A DNA stretch of 64,000 nt from Leuctra nigra. Taxonomy: Eukaryota > Arthropoda > Insecta > Plecoptera > Leuctridae. A program made the position numbers and the translations under genes. The stretch lies in assembly GCA_934045905.1 (NCBI GenBank), contig OW203769.1, positions 20,243,705-20,307,704 of the forward strand. The letters run 5' to 3'. Numbering within the stretch: position 1 is the first letter of the stretch; every line of letters begins with the position of its first letter. The notes under the pieces were generated by a model. That model had not been told where the DNA came from and searched no databases. It saw only the letters and a list, made by a program, of their open reading frames with translations. Below, in pieces: positions 1 through 11,113 of this stretch.

Positions 1-320
1 GGCAGCGTGTTTAGACAACAGATGGCACTGTAAAAAGTACAGACAGAGCCACCTAATCTGTGGGAAGGAAGCTTACCTTTTGGCAAGGCGTCCAAGTCGC
101 TGCAGTTATATGTTATGTTGCTGCACATATTACGCATTATCAATTCTTAAAATTTACACATGTTTATCTAATGTTTATTCGCCTACAAAATATTAATAAT
201 AAAGTGTTCACAATTTCACTGAATCTGATCACAATATTAATTTGCGCGACTAAGTTCTGATTCCGAAATATTTTGAGTACATTTGTTGACATCTGATCGG
301 TTGCTAGGTCACGGCCAATG

Positions 321-396
321 AGAAATAAAACAGTTGACGATCTTCCCACAAATGTTGCTAATTTCTCTCACTCGTGGCGAACTCTCGGTGCCTATA
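321..396. repeat. 76-nt direct repeat, first copy
   Basis: This stretch recurs at 1081-1156 with only two visible differences, an exact spacing of 760. In the second copy it lies downstream of a tRNA-like head, so it is probably the 3' body of the SINE family described in the next entries rather than a target duplication. No coding function is visible. Confidence 0.75.
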
Positions 397-545
397 GGTG
401 ACTAACATGGTTTTTTCTGATGACCTCAGAGAGGGTGATGATAATTAATACCAACTGCAAATTGAAAAGATTTGCCTACTGTGGGGATCGAACCCACGTC
501 CCTGAATTGCCGGTCCAGTGCTCTAACCACTAAGCTAAGCAGGCT
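389..545 (-). repeat. tRNA-headed SINE copy A
   Basis: Read on the minus strand, the element begins with a tRNA-like head at 474-544. It continues into a body containing the string TTGCAGTTGGTATTA, which is shared with the copies at 697-849 and 960-1157. The head is 71 nt and folds as a cloverleaf: a seven-pair acceptor stem (one G-U) formed by GCCTGCT and AGTAGGC, a D arm, a five-pair anticodon stem around loop CCGGCAA, and a perfect T arm with B box GGTTCGATCCC. There is no encoded CCA, and position 33 is C instead of the usual U, which argues against a functional tRNA gene. A decayed or SINE-captured tRNA is the better reading. Confidence 0.7.
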
Positions 546-696
546 ATTCAATCTGCAGTGGTTTTGTTCCATATAAACTGTATTTCTACAGTCCGAGACG
601 CGTGATGAAGAGGTCAGAAGACCGTGGAATCCTTTCCACGTTTGACAACTGGCATTTACCTTCTCGTATGGATTTTTCTCATAGACGATGAGTACT

Positions 697-889
697 TATA
701 GGTGACTAACATGGTTTTTTCTGATGACCTCAGATAGGGTGATGATAATTAATACCAACTGCAAATTGAAAAGATTTGCCTACTGTGGGGATCGAAACCA
801 CGTCCCTGAATTGCCGGTCCAGTGCTCTAACCACTAAGCTAAGCAGGCTATTCAATCTGCAGTGGTTTTGTTCCATATAAACTGTATCC
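697..889 (-). repeat. tRNA-headed SINE copy B
   Basis: This is a near-identical repeat of roughly 389-590 at an offset of about 300. The tRNA-like head is at 778-848 and carries a changed B box (GGTTTCGATCC in place of GGTTCGATCC). Flanking bases on both sides are shared with copy A, so a local segmental duplication is more likely than two independent insertions. Confidence 0.7.
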
Positions 890-959
890 CAGAAAAAAAC
901 ACTCCGTGTAAAAAAGGCAGCCAAGTCTCTTTACTTAAAAAAAAATCAACACCGAAAAG

Positions 960-1157
960 GATGCTCAGCTGAGGATGCTGAGGATGCTCAGCTGGTAGAG
1001 CATCTGACTGGATATCGGAAGGTCGTGGGTTCGAGTCCCACTCGAGGAAAATCTTTTCACATTGCAGTTGGTATTTATTAAGAAATAAAACAGTTGACGA
1101 TCTTCCCACAAAAGTTGCTAATTTCTCTCACTCGTGGCGAACACTCGGTGCCTATAA
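960..1157 (+). repeat. tRNA-headed SINE copy C (plus strand)
   Basis: The D arm (GCTCAGCTGGTAGAGC), an anticodon stem and a perfect T arm (GTGGG/CCCAC with GGTTCGAGTCC) lie at about 980-1041, but no matching acceptor stem is visible. The body after the head has the same TTGCAGTTGGTAT string as copies A and B and ends in the 76-nt repeat at 1081-1156. A short triplicated GATGCTGAG-like string precedes the head. Confidence 0.65.
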
Positions 1158-1464
1158 TGCTGGTACACATGACCTTGCAAAATTTGGTGATGATCGGTCA
1201 AACTATTGCAGTTATATACACAGAGTTTCCTTCATCCCCATTGCCAAGCTAACTATAACTACACATCAAGTTTCCGATGCAACCAATGGAGCGAACTTGC
1301 TGAAAATCATTTTGACCATAACGAGAATAGTAATTTAAGTTGTGTGAAAAAATTGGCCTGATCCATTACTTCGTTTGGCAGGAGACGCCAAATGCACAAA
1401 TACACACAAAAACAGAGATTCGAGCCATAAGTTTCAAGTGGAGACGCTCGCTACGCTCGCTTGA
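1158..1464 (-). mobile_element. Helitron-like fragment, 5' end intact
   Basis: On the minus strand it begins TCAAGCGAGCGTAGCGAGCG immediately after an A, the 5' signature shared by this family. The body resembles 38.82-39.05 kb and the region 42.43-42.83 kb. The 3' hairpin end is missing, so the copy is truncated near 1158. No coding sequence is present. Confidence 0.55.
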
Positions 1465-1491
1465 TTAATTTATTAATAAGGATTGTGACAC

Positions 1492-1867
1492 TTAAGGTGA
1501 TACAAGCGCTCGACTGTTTTTGAAAATGGAAAGAGAAATATTGTTTCATAAGTGAGTGTAACTTCGATAGGATGTTCACATGATCAGTCTGATTGTTTAT
1601 TAGTAGCACTTTTTCAAAACTATGAAATTTCCGATACGATTGTACCAAACCCGGATCTCAATTTTAATCATGATTATCGATAAAATACAAACTTACGGTT
1701 ATCACATGGCACATTTTTGAAATAAAAATTTCATACGGTACCCATTGAGACAAGAAAATATACAATTTTTCACCAAAAATCAACTAATTATTACTAATTA
1801 ACGAAGCAAAAAATTAAAAATTTGCCAAGGGATAACCCTAAATTTGTATTTTATCTATTTAAAGTAG
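1492..1867. mobile_element. TTAA-flanked MITE fragment
   Basis: It begins TTAAGGTGATACAAGCGCT, the terminus also seen at both ends of 13559-14095. Internal strings (a TGATCAGTCTGATTG-like segment, a CGATACGATTG segment, and a block ending in ACTAATTAACGAAGC) match that full copy. The second terminus is absent. Confidence 0.6.
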
Positions 1868-4105
1868 CCAATAACGTATTACTGAAGTGTAATCTTGAAG
1901 CAAAAAATTAAATATGTGAGGCTAATTGTCAAAGAATAAGAAGTTAATGTACACACATTTTGTATAATGTAAATAATGAAGTTAGCACGGATAACAGAGC
2001 AATATGATTTATTGAAATGTACAGTTTATTTTGTACCATGTAAATATTTTTTTCATTTTGTTGAACTCTGCCCGAAATACAAATCTATTTTTTGGATTTT
2101 TGAATATCTATGTAGTAGGTATTACCATTCTGATTGGTTTAGGCGAGGAATGAAGTAAGTCTTCTTTTTCTGTCCTCCACTGATCAGGGGCGATCAGGTA
2201 CCCCCACGGACATAATAATTGAGGGAGAACGGCTGAGTTGAAACTCGAATTACCGTCAATATTTGTAGAATGAAGTCATGAATATTAGGTAACAGCCGGT
2301 TGATTCACGTTAAAACAAACCCAACAACCCCGCATGCTCGCCATCACCTCTGTATTGCCGTCTGCATAATGATGTTTTCAAAAGGACTTGTAATACTTTA
2401 AGAGTTCGCGGCTGTTCATTGAAGTAAAAGAATAGTTACATCACAGAGGCAATTGAAGTATAATACGAAATAAATTACATTTTCCTCAAGCGACGGTCTG
2501 GTGAAGAGTTTTCAATATGTGTTACCTAACATGTGAAAAGGTCAACTCTGAAGAGGGCATTTCCGTTAGAAAACCTCCGAATAGAAAGATTGATATTCAA
2601 TCAGATTACTGGACAAGGCCCCCCCCCCCCCCGCTGCGGGGTAGCTTTATGCTCGTACAAAATATGAGATGTGGCAGGACTTTTTATTATATTCTATTTT
2701 TGGAGGTATGATTTTCGTGAACATTGATAATAAAACCACCTGCAATGGAAAGAGGATTTAGAGAGAAAATGTGATGGAAATCCGATTTCTGGCAGTTAAT
2801 TTACTTACTCCTGAAGGAGAGTAGCAGAATGAAAAAGGTAACTCAAATGTCAAAATGCATTTGAATATTTTAAATATTTTGAGATTGCTAATTTTGGATA
2901 AGTAGGTATTAACGGATCTCAATTTTACTCAGCATTTAATAATACGGAATACCCTCTAAATACCCTCTTATTACCTCTTTTTATATATTATAAATATAGA
3001 CAGACAAAGAAAAACAGTGGTCTGTTCTATACTTACTCGTCTCCTTTATCTGTAAATCAAACTTTTGTGGTGAATTAGATAGGTACATTGTTCAAACATT
3101 ATTATAATAATTTACATCTTTCTAACTAAAAACTACTAACTAGTTAGAACGCAGTAAGTAAGTATCAAAAATTTCAAATTTGTATTCAAAAATATCAAAT
3201 CCTGAAGAAAAAAACCAATACAATTGTGTTTCTTCTGTGAAAACGATACAACTCTTCTCGAAGTCTTGAAAGAGTTTCGTCACAAACGCACACTTCATTG
3301 TCCGCATTTTAAGTGTTTTTGTGCCAAACATCGGACTTTCTTCCGATAATGACGCACAATTAAAAACGCAATGCTTGGCATTTTTTTGACGTTTAGCCGC
3401 TTGAAAAGCTCTTCCGTCTCTTTTAAAATCTGAAATGATAAACGCACAGCATATTGATGTCCTGTCACAGGGTTCAGATTTTAACAAACTTTCGTCTCAA
3501 AGAAGAATCGTCAAAGAGAATCTCTATTCTTGAAAATAAAAATAATTACTTGATACGCGAAGTACAGAAATGGCCTAAGTCACGACTTTTACGAAATTGA
3601 CATAAATGCATATTTGGATTTGCGGAAGTTACTGTGTTTTGCAGAAAGGTCTTTTGTCCGCTTGAAGAATTTGCCCACGATGTTATTGGTTGAGATGCTT
3701 TTCGCATGAAGGAAGGTCTATAAATGTAAATATCCCTTATTCTATTTATTTATAATAACATTTGTAGCCATTGATTCCATAGAATATTAAAAGATCACAA
3801 TCGAATTTGGTTCGGTTTAACAAATGACCCACAATGAAATTGATGATATTGCTTTTCAGAAGAAAGAATGTCTAAATCTAAATAACCTTTCTTCTATCTC
3901 TAATGTATGACATTTTTTCTTTTCCCCTGAATATAAAAATACCACCATCGATGTACAGTGAATACCAGAGGTTCAGCGAATGAAATCCTCAAACTATAGG
4001 CTAGAAATATTTATTTAGTTTGCAATGATCAATTTTATGACACAAAAGAATTATTCGTTAGAATGCTCCAATAGGTCCTAATTGTTTTTCTATATTGTCT
4101 CATAA
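1868..4105. other. Unassigned AT-rich sequence
   Basis: No convincing gene or bounded repeat is seen. There is a run of Cs at about 2619-2632 and a 115-codon minus-strand open frame at 3140-3487 without recognisable domain or supporting structure. Confidence 0.4.
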
Positions 4106-5094
4106 CTAGGAAAACGCTCAGTGTAACGCGTTGATGAGCGAGCACAAAACATGCAACATCCCCATTGTAACGATGCACGACACGACACAAGACGATTTTC
4201 CCTGCAATTTTTCAATCTCCATAATACTCTGGATGAATAACAGATCCATTGTGTCGTGAAGTCTTACCTACATACCTTCTCCAGTTAACTCGTAAAATTA
4301 CAATAAATACTTGACTGATTGGGCTAACAATATGTAAAATTTAATATTAAGTTGGTCTTGATCACCATGCAAAATTTGAACTTAATGTGAACATTTTGAT
4401 TGTCGACCAATCAGAAGATATTATTTAAACTTAAACCAATAAGAGGATTTGTCCTTTGTACTGCATCCGATTTTATGCGCTAGCTCAAAAATGCTTTCAT
4501 TTTACTGTACATTGTGGATAGCTTGGCTGCTCTACAGGCCTTGCCTTGGAACAGAAGCTTAAAGAAGGCAGGGATGACAATTTAGTATACATTTTTCAAG
4601 ATTACGGAATAAAATGACCTTTAAATGACAAAACTTTTGAAAATAACGACAGATTAGACTGAAAATTGGCAAAAATACCAAAAATTTTGGTACCAATGAC
4701 CACGCGAAGTTTTAAGTTGATCGGTCAATCTGTTCTAGTTTAAATGTCAAAAATCACATGAAAAATGGTTTTAAATTTGAACCAATAGGAGGATTTGGCT
4801 GAAACTTTTTATGATTGGGTACAATGTTGGTTGCAATGTTTTTGCTAAATTTCAAATTGATCAAAGCAACCAATCAAAAGATAATTTTTTTAAAATTTGA
4901 ACCAATCACAGGATCCCGTTCAAAAACGATCCCAGAGACCGCACAGATTACGTGAGTATGTGTGCAAAATTTCAGATCGATTGGTTGTGAGGTTTGACCT
5001 GGGCATTGCAGGCAAAAAAAAAAAAAAAAAAAAAACAAACACACAGAGAAAGTGCCATAAGAGTACCGTGGTGACGCTCGCTACGCTCGCTCAA
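4106..5094 (-). mobile_element. Helitron-like element, near complete
   Basis: The minus-strand 3' end is CGCTCATCAACGCGTTACAC then TGAGCGTTTTCCTAG, directly followed by T. CGCTCA and TGAGCG can pair as a hairpin just before CTAG. The opposite end carries TTGAGCGAGCGTAGCGAGCG, close to the family 5' consensus. The body has a long A-run at about 5014-5034 and an AGAGAAAGTGCCATAAGAGT string shared with 56.45 kb. There is no ORF for Rep/helicase, so it would be non-autonomous. Confidence 0.6.
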
Positions 5095-6149
5095 CTACCT
5101 CCAGTGAACTTGAGCCATCTCTGTAAAATATTAATCTTATGACTTGATCAAATTGACAAAATCCAAAAGACAACCGCATCTAAAAACTGATAATGTATGT
5201 AAAAAAAAAAAAAAAATCCGCGTGTAAAATTATGCATTACACATATAATTAATTTTAAAAAGGCAAGAATTATCTTAATTTGAATAATAAAACTAGACAA
5301 CTAGCTAAAAATAACAAATAAACAAAAGTCCCACAGCTGCCACCAAATGTAATTTCGATTAAAGTTCAACTTTGAAGCTCGCCTAAGCGCATGCAAGATT
5401 GAACCACCATGGAACATATTTATTGAAGTTACATAATTTCACCCGCCGTAGACGCGTATTTCACGCTATTCTCCATTATCTCCTGGTAAATATTGAACCC
5501 CACCTCCGCATGAGTAGCAACAACCCCCCCCCCCCCTCCCCCCGCCACATCTTGTAGCTGACAGATTGATTCTCAGCGTCTAACAAACCAACTACATTGA
5601 GCGGATATTTGCATTAAAGAACCTCATCCTTGGCTAATTGGATGGAACACATTTCCTTGCAGGTAATGCGTTTTACGTGTATAACAGAAACAAATGTGAA
5701 GACAAATATCCAAGAAGCCCTGGCGCTTCTCTAAAGTCTCATCATATTCATGTATTCGCGAACTAATGGAATATATAAAAAAAAACTATTTAAATTTATA
5801 TGAAAATGGTATTACATTCTTTTTTTGTTCACATTTTGCGGGAAAATAGCACTTTTTTATAAGAGTATCTGCACATGGTTTTAATTATGTAATAAACATC
5901 TTTTAGCGTCTAATGTTTTACATTTTACATTCTTTATAAATGATAAAAAAATGATTAAATGATTTTTAAAAATTCGTTTAACATTGTCCAATGACATAAC
6001 TTTGTTATCATTCAGAATCACAGTTTCTAAAAGTAGTAACACATTTGAGAAATTCAATTATGTTTACACCATTTTGTACTTTTACTAAGAAAATAATAAC
6101 ACACTATGTGAAATTCTTCCTGCCGATAAAGTAGGAGTCTACTTTCTCC
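5095..6149. other. Unassigned sequence with homopolymer runs
   Basis: Low-complexity A-run near 5203-5216 and a C-rich run near 5523-5542. I see no gene or element with clear ends. Confidence 0.4.
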
Positions 6150-6395
6150 GCGTTTTCCTAGTCATTATGATAGATTAGATATTATAAGTTCCTTACTCAA
6201 TTCCCGTGGCCGTCCATCCTGACTGTGATATTTAGTAGATTTCCCTCAGTCGATAGGCAAACGCTAGGAAATGTCCCTACTTATATTCCTTACCGCCTCC
6301 TTCCCACCGTCCATCCCTTCCTATTCATCATCATCATTCATCCGTAACCATTAGACAGGTTGCAGAAGAGTGCGACGTTAACGACTGAATGCCGT
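6150..6395 (+). repeat. SINE remnant (GTGCGACGTTAA family)
   Basis: It contains a CAGTCGATAGGCAAA-like string and ends in GACAGGTTGCAGAAGAGTGC followed by GACGTTAA. The reverse-complement of this ending occurs in minus-strand copies at about 42.2 kb and 49.1 kb. The tRNA head is not recognisable in this copy; its 5' limit is approximate. Confidence 0.5.
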
Positions 6396-7795
6396 GTAAT
6401 GAGACGGATTGTGACGTCATAAATGTACTAGATGTTTAGAATCAGTTACAAATCATCCGCCCACTGAATCCCCTCTCATAATCCTCTTAATGATTGTAAA
6501 TCTATACAAGATGATGACGACATTAATAATTAAGCACTTGGTTCCTTAATTAAGACCACGTGACTGGCGTCTGATCTGATCAGGATCCTCACAGCAGGAT
6601 TCGCTCCAGAATATAATAAGAATTCTTCTTGGTTTGACGCCTAATTTAACTATCATGTAAACATCATGACTGTGTCTTCGTTTATGAAGGAGAATTGATT
6701 AATTTTAATATTCAATGGATTTAAGAAAAATAAAAGGGAAAAATTATGTTGATTTTCCTGCTAACTTGAATTTTCTAGTATAAACAATTACACGAAATAA
6801 TATAGGTATTAATATAAATCTATTAACTATTTCGCATAGCAAGAGAAGTATAGTTTGAGGACACAAAATAATGTAAATGAGCATTATAAAACAAACAAGA
6901 GACAAATATTCTTAAAATATGCTGTTGATAGTGTAACGAGCAACATCAAAAGTACCTGGTAATTTTAATTTTCAACTCAAGACCTCTGCTGCTATCTATG
7001 AGGTACTGTTTAAACTAAAGAGTTTTGAAAATTTCACATTGATAGCAGCTTAAATACCAAAGATATGGGTATTTTGAGTACTTTTCGTTAGTCTTTGGAA
7101 GTTTTGCACAAACAATGATAAAAGCCGTTTTAAATGAGAACCTACTGAATATAGTACTAAAGTGACTATCTAGAATGTCAGACCTTAGTATTCTGAATAG
7201 TATAATAGTGGTTCAAACTTACTGGATTGGCCACAAATTATTTTTTTTTAAAAGTGAAAATAATGCAATATTCGGTACTTTTTTAGCTTATCTCATTCCA
7301 CATATCTGAATTCATTTTAAATGTACTTATAGTGCATACAAGTAATTTTATGTTTACATATCATACTCTATGGACATTTATCTGTCAATAGAAAGTAAAA
7401 TGAAGAAAATCTGAGCATATTTAATAAATTAGCAAAAGGTATACCTTTTGGTGGACAGGCCCATAAGACATAACACATAAGACATAAGTTATTAAGTCAC
7501 AAGACAGAAGACAATATTTGTTGAACATACATAAATTTGTTTTCAAGGACTCGACTCAGGCATAACGCAGAAAGGACACAATACATTATTCAGTCGAGGA
7601 AAACAAAATGTTAAGAGTCGACAGGACTCGCAGAAAATTTCGATTCGGATACGAAAAAAATCCAAAAAATGCATGAAAATGCATTAGCTATGGGTTGTAC
7701 GTGACATTTGTGACATTTAATCATTGTGTTGCATGTTGCATATACTGCTGTGAAGTAAGTTATTTTAATTCAAACATTGAAAACCACACAAAACC
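6396..7795. other. Unassigned AT-rich sequence
   Basis: No ORF of note, no element with clear ends and no RNA gene seen. Confidence 0.4.
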
Positions 7796-8105
7796 ATAAA
7801 AAGGCGGCCCCTACTTTTTTCTTTATGGCTTGACCAATTGTCTCCAAATTTTTATAGCATAGAGATAAAGAGTAAATCTGTGTCTCTAGTGATTCACAAA
7901 AATAATTACAAATGTTATTACTCGTGTTGAGGAGGTGCCAAAATGGGCAATATATGGGTATTTTGGCACCTGTGCCCTGAAATTACTGAACAAAAAATAA
8001 CACTTTTGGCCCACTAGAGGCACAGATTTATTATTTATCTATTATCTGTGAAAATTTGAAGACAATCGGTAGAGCCGTTTAGAAAAAAGTAGGGGCCGCC
8101 TTTTT
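7796..8105. mobile_element. Fold-back (palindromic) element
   Basis: The left arm begins AAAAAGGCGGCCCCTACTTT and the right arm ends with its complement. The two arms stay alignable for roughly 150 nt with scattered mismatches and meet near a palindromic centre at about 7930-7975 (GGTGCCAAAAT...ATTTTGGCACC). There is no coding capacity. The whole element could fold as one imperfect hairpin. Confidence 0.75.
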
Positions 8106-8417
8106 GTGCTTTATGAAACATGGATTGCATCAAGTATCGTAGACTCTTAAGAACATGGATTATTTGACATATTCAAATATAAAACATGTAAGATCATAAA
8201 TTACGAGACTCATTAAAAATAATAACCATCTTCAACAAAGATGTGGACTGAAACCCTTGCTTGAAGATGGAGTTTCCGAGTGAGATCTTCTGTAAGATGT
8301 TGTCAAAAACCACTTCTCGACGTTACACTCAACCACCGCCTAGCACGCGAGCGCGCCACTAGTCACAGACAGTAGAGAGCCGGCCATTACTGAACATCAT
8401 GCGACCTTGACTTAGAA

Positions 8418-8828
8418 CAGGGGTCGGCAACCTCTTTTGGTGAAGGAGCCAATTTCCCAAAAAGTCATAAATTTGATAATAATGGGAGCCGCAGTAGAGG
8501 CAATCAAATGTAACACACCGAAAATAATAATTTGAATTACTAGTTTCTTTTGATATTTTGACGAAATCAAAATATCCAAAGCAAGTTGGCAAGTTGTTGC
8601 CCCCTCCCCCCCCCCCCCCCCCCCCCCGCAGGACGTCGTTTTTAGAATTTCAACAATTAAAAGTGATTCTGGGACTCTAAAATGAACAAACTGAATCAAA
8701 CAACATTCCAATTGTTGCCCCGCAGGGCGTTTTTTTTTAGAAATTTCCGATTTTTCGATTCCAGATCTTTATTTAAATTATAAAGATCCATTCAAGAACC
8801 ACCAGGAGGCGGAGTTTGCCAACTCCTG
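8418..8828. mobile_element. hAT-type MITE with target duplication
   Basis: The left terminus is CAGGGGTCGGCAACC and the right terminus reads, inverted, CAGGAGTTGGCAAAC. This is the terminal style of hAT transposons. The flanks are ACTTAGAA and ACTAAGAA, an 8-bp target-site duplication with one change, as expected for hAT. The interior has a C-run at about 8600-8627 and the string GCCCCGCAGGGCG, also seen in the 10011-10603 element. It is non-autonomous, without a transposase ORF. Confidence 0.82.
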
Positions 8829-9452
8829 ACTAAGAAACTTGATGAAAATACTGAATTCCAGAAAACAAGAGTGATTATATCGCTATTCCAACCGACATCA
8901 ACGTATGAAATCTATGATAAAACGTCTCAAAACGTAGCTTTAACATCTTTGAGACGCACAGTTGACCGTGCAATGTCTAGCTTCCAGCTCCAAACAACTC
9001 TCAACCGTTAGAAAATAATCAAATTAGGGCGCGAACATTTTGGAACGTTCCATCTAGTTCTCTATTTTCCCGCAAGTGTCGCTTCTTCTCAAGGTCAAGC
9101 CACTAACGACTCGCTTTGCACTCAACCCGAAGTCAAAGCCTCTAGATGCTCGAAGCACAATCCAGTCACGGCCTAATGTATGCATATTTTAGCATATCTT
9201 TGTCTTGGCTTTGATCCCGGGTCAAGAATCAATGCCGTCCCAGGATAACGCACCTGACCAAACCAAAGCTCAAGTGAACTTTGCATAACTTCAATGGATT
9301 TGTGCTGGGATTTGTAATAAGTTTAGCCACTCTGATCTCCCATACCTCCAGGGTTTATGCTGCTTCTGCGAGGGATTGTGGTGTGATGTAGCTTGAACAG
9401 GTCAAAGGTTGAAATGAAGAGCATCTGTTGTTAAACCGAACAATCTGTTTAA
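8829..9452. other. Unassigned sequence
   Basis: Somewhat less AT-rich than average. No convincing exon, RNA or repeat with clear ends. Confidence 0.35.
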
Positions 9453-9599
9453 GGGCCGGTCTTTCAATACTCTGCTAAAGTCTCAATTAGCTGTTAACAG
9501 TTAGTTAGTACAAAACTCTGTCATTCAATTGGTTGTTGCCATGACAATACAGTCCTAATCAACCGTTTAAAAATTAGCAGAGTATTGAAAGACTGGCCC
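9453..9599. mobile_element. Short MITE, GGGCC(G/A)GTCTTTCAATAC termini
   Basis: About 26-bp terminal inverted repeats: the left starts GGGCCGGTCTTTCAATACTC and the right ends with the complement of GGGCCAGTCTTTCAATACTC. Total length is about 147 bp. Related, more decayed copies lie at about 9945-10680, 46.79-46.89 kb and 60.07-60.21 kb, all sharing CATGGCAACA and a GATTAGGA-like segment. The target duplication is not clear. Confidence 0.75.
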
Positions 9600-9944
9600 A
9601 AGTGATTTTTGAAAATTGCGTATTAAATTGCGTAAAGACTGTCAAATGTCAAACCTTAAAGGAGTTTGCAGCTACGATCGTATGTTGAAGTAATATATTT
9701 AATTTAATACATGTATTTGCACAAACAACGATTATTACATTATTTAGGGAGCCAAGAAAACGTATAATAAAATTAAAATACTTTAATAGAAGTATTTTTC
9801 TTTGACGTATTATATCGGAAGTTTTATGTTGGTTGAACAAGCTTCACACAGAACTGAATACTAATTCGGTAAAATACGGAACTAGAACCAAAAGTTTGAA
9901 ATCATGGAAAGTTGGTGTCATTATTTCATTTTCCGACCTCGCAG

Positions 9945-10680
9945 GGCCAGTTTAACAATACTCTGCTAATTTTAAACAGTTGATTAGGAGTATATTGCCA
10001 TGGCAACAAACAGGGGCGGATATAGCCTCTCGTTTTGGAGGGGGCGATTTCGGAAAATATGAAGGGGGTCTAGGGGTACCTATCCCCAGCCACGGGCGTC
10101 CGCAGAATTTTTGCCAGGGGGTGGGAGTAATGCAAGGAAAACAATTGTCCCACGGGCTAAGGGGAGTGTGGGGGCCCCCCACACTGCCCCGCAGGGCGGT
10201 TTTTCGTTTTTGGACACTTTGAAATCAAATTTTGAGACGTTAGGAGTGCCCCCACCTTGCCCCGCAGGGTATTTTTTGGATTGATCACCAAAAACATCAC
10301 CAAATTTTTATGCTATTTCATATTATTTTTATGCATTCTGACCCCTGTGGGCGCCCATGCTCTCAGCTGCCAAAGCCTATCTTTTCTGGCAACATTTTTT
10401 TCAAAATATTGAAGAAAACATTTAGTTTTAAAGCACTTTTAGAGCAAAGATTAATCCTTGCCAATAAACAAGCCATGATTACGACATTTTTGTAAATTTG
10501 ACGAAATGAAAAATCAACCTGCTGATCTTAATAGAAGGTGGAGGAGGAATCATGGGGGGGGGGGGGCGATCGCCCCTTCCGACCCTCCTTGGATCCGCCC
10601 CTGGCAACAAAATGACTTTCCTTGAGTGACTACTTAAACTTAACTGATTGTCTAACAAGCATTCGAAATCAGTCCTTAAG
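9945..10680. mobile_element. Second copy of the 147-bp MITE, split by an insertion
   Basis: The left part is at 9945-10010 (GGCCAGTTTAACAATACTCT onward, down to GGCAACAAA). The right part resumes at 10604. The intervening 10011-10603 is a separate hAT-type insertion, so the two pieces are one older MITE. Confidence 0.65.
10011..10603. mobile_element. hAT-type MITE nested in an older MITE
   Basis: Termini are CAGGGGCGGAT at the left and ATCCGCCCCTG at the right, perfect inverse complements. Each is flanked by GCAACAAA (10003-10010 and 10604-10611), a perfect 8-bp target duplication. The interior is unusually G+C-rich, with GCCCCGCAGGG motifs and a G-run near 10555-10566. The short open frames on both strands here do not resemble a transposase. 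Confidence 0.88.
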
Positions 10681-10914
10681 GTCCTTCTTAGTTAAACCAG
10701 TATTTAGGTTTAACATTTCAATAGTGATCGTTCTAGAAATGTCATTAGTTATTTCCATGGCAATATTGTCCTAACTGACTGTTTAAAATTAAGTCGAGTA
10801 TTGAGAAACTTGTTCAAGTATTGATTACATAACTTCCTGCATGAAACTGGATGTTGTCATTCCAGGTACGTCATTGGTTGGTTGGTGCCATGGCAAATCA
10901 ACTGTTAAACTAAA

Positions 10915-11113
10915 CTAGGAAAACGCTCGGTGTAACGCGTTGATAAGCGAGCACGGATGTACAGAACACTAAGCATGATCTACCTACCTGAAATTCCGTA
11001 AAAAAATCCCTGAATAATAACGGTAATTAATAATTATAGACGAAATGCCCGTCACAGCTTTTTTCAAAAAAGTTACAACAATATATTATTGCTTGGCCCT
11101 TCTTTTAGATCTC
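10915..11113 (-). mobile_element. Helitron-like 3' end plus fragment of the 28.4-kb palindrome family
   Basis: At 10915-10950 the minus-strand family end (TTATCAACGCGTTACACCGA, then GCGTTTTCCTAG before T) is present. At about 11078-11113 there is a near-perfect match to the palindrome arm at 29058-29093 (AATATATTATTGCTTGGCCC onward). The other limits of both fragments are not visible. Confidence 0.55.

Noticed and set aside
474..544. Functional tRNA gene (anticodon GGC)
   Set aside because: It folds well, but it has C at position 33 and is joined to a SINE body shared with two nearby copies.
3140..3487. 115-codon minus-strand open frame
   Set aside because: No recognisable domain, no splice or start context, and AT-rich DNA of this length yields such frames by chance.
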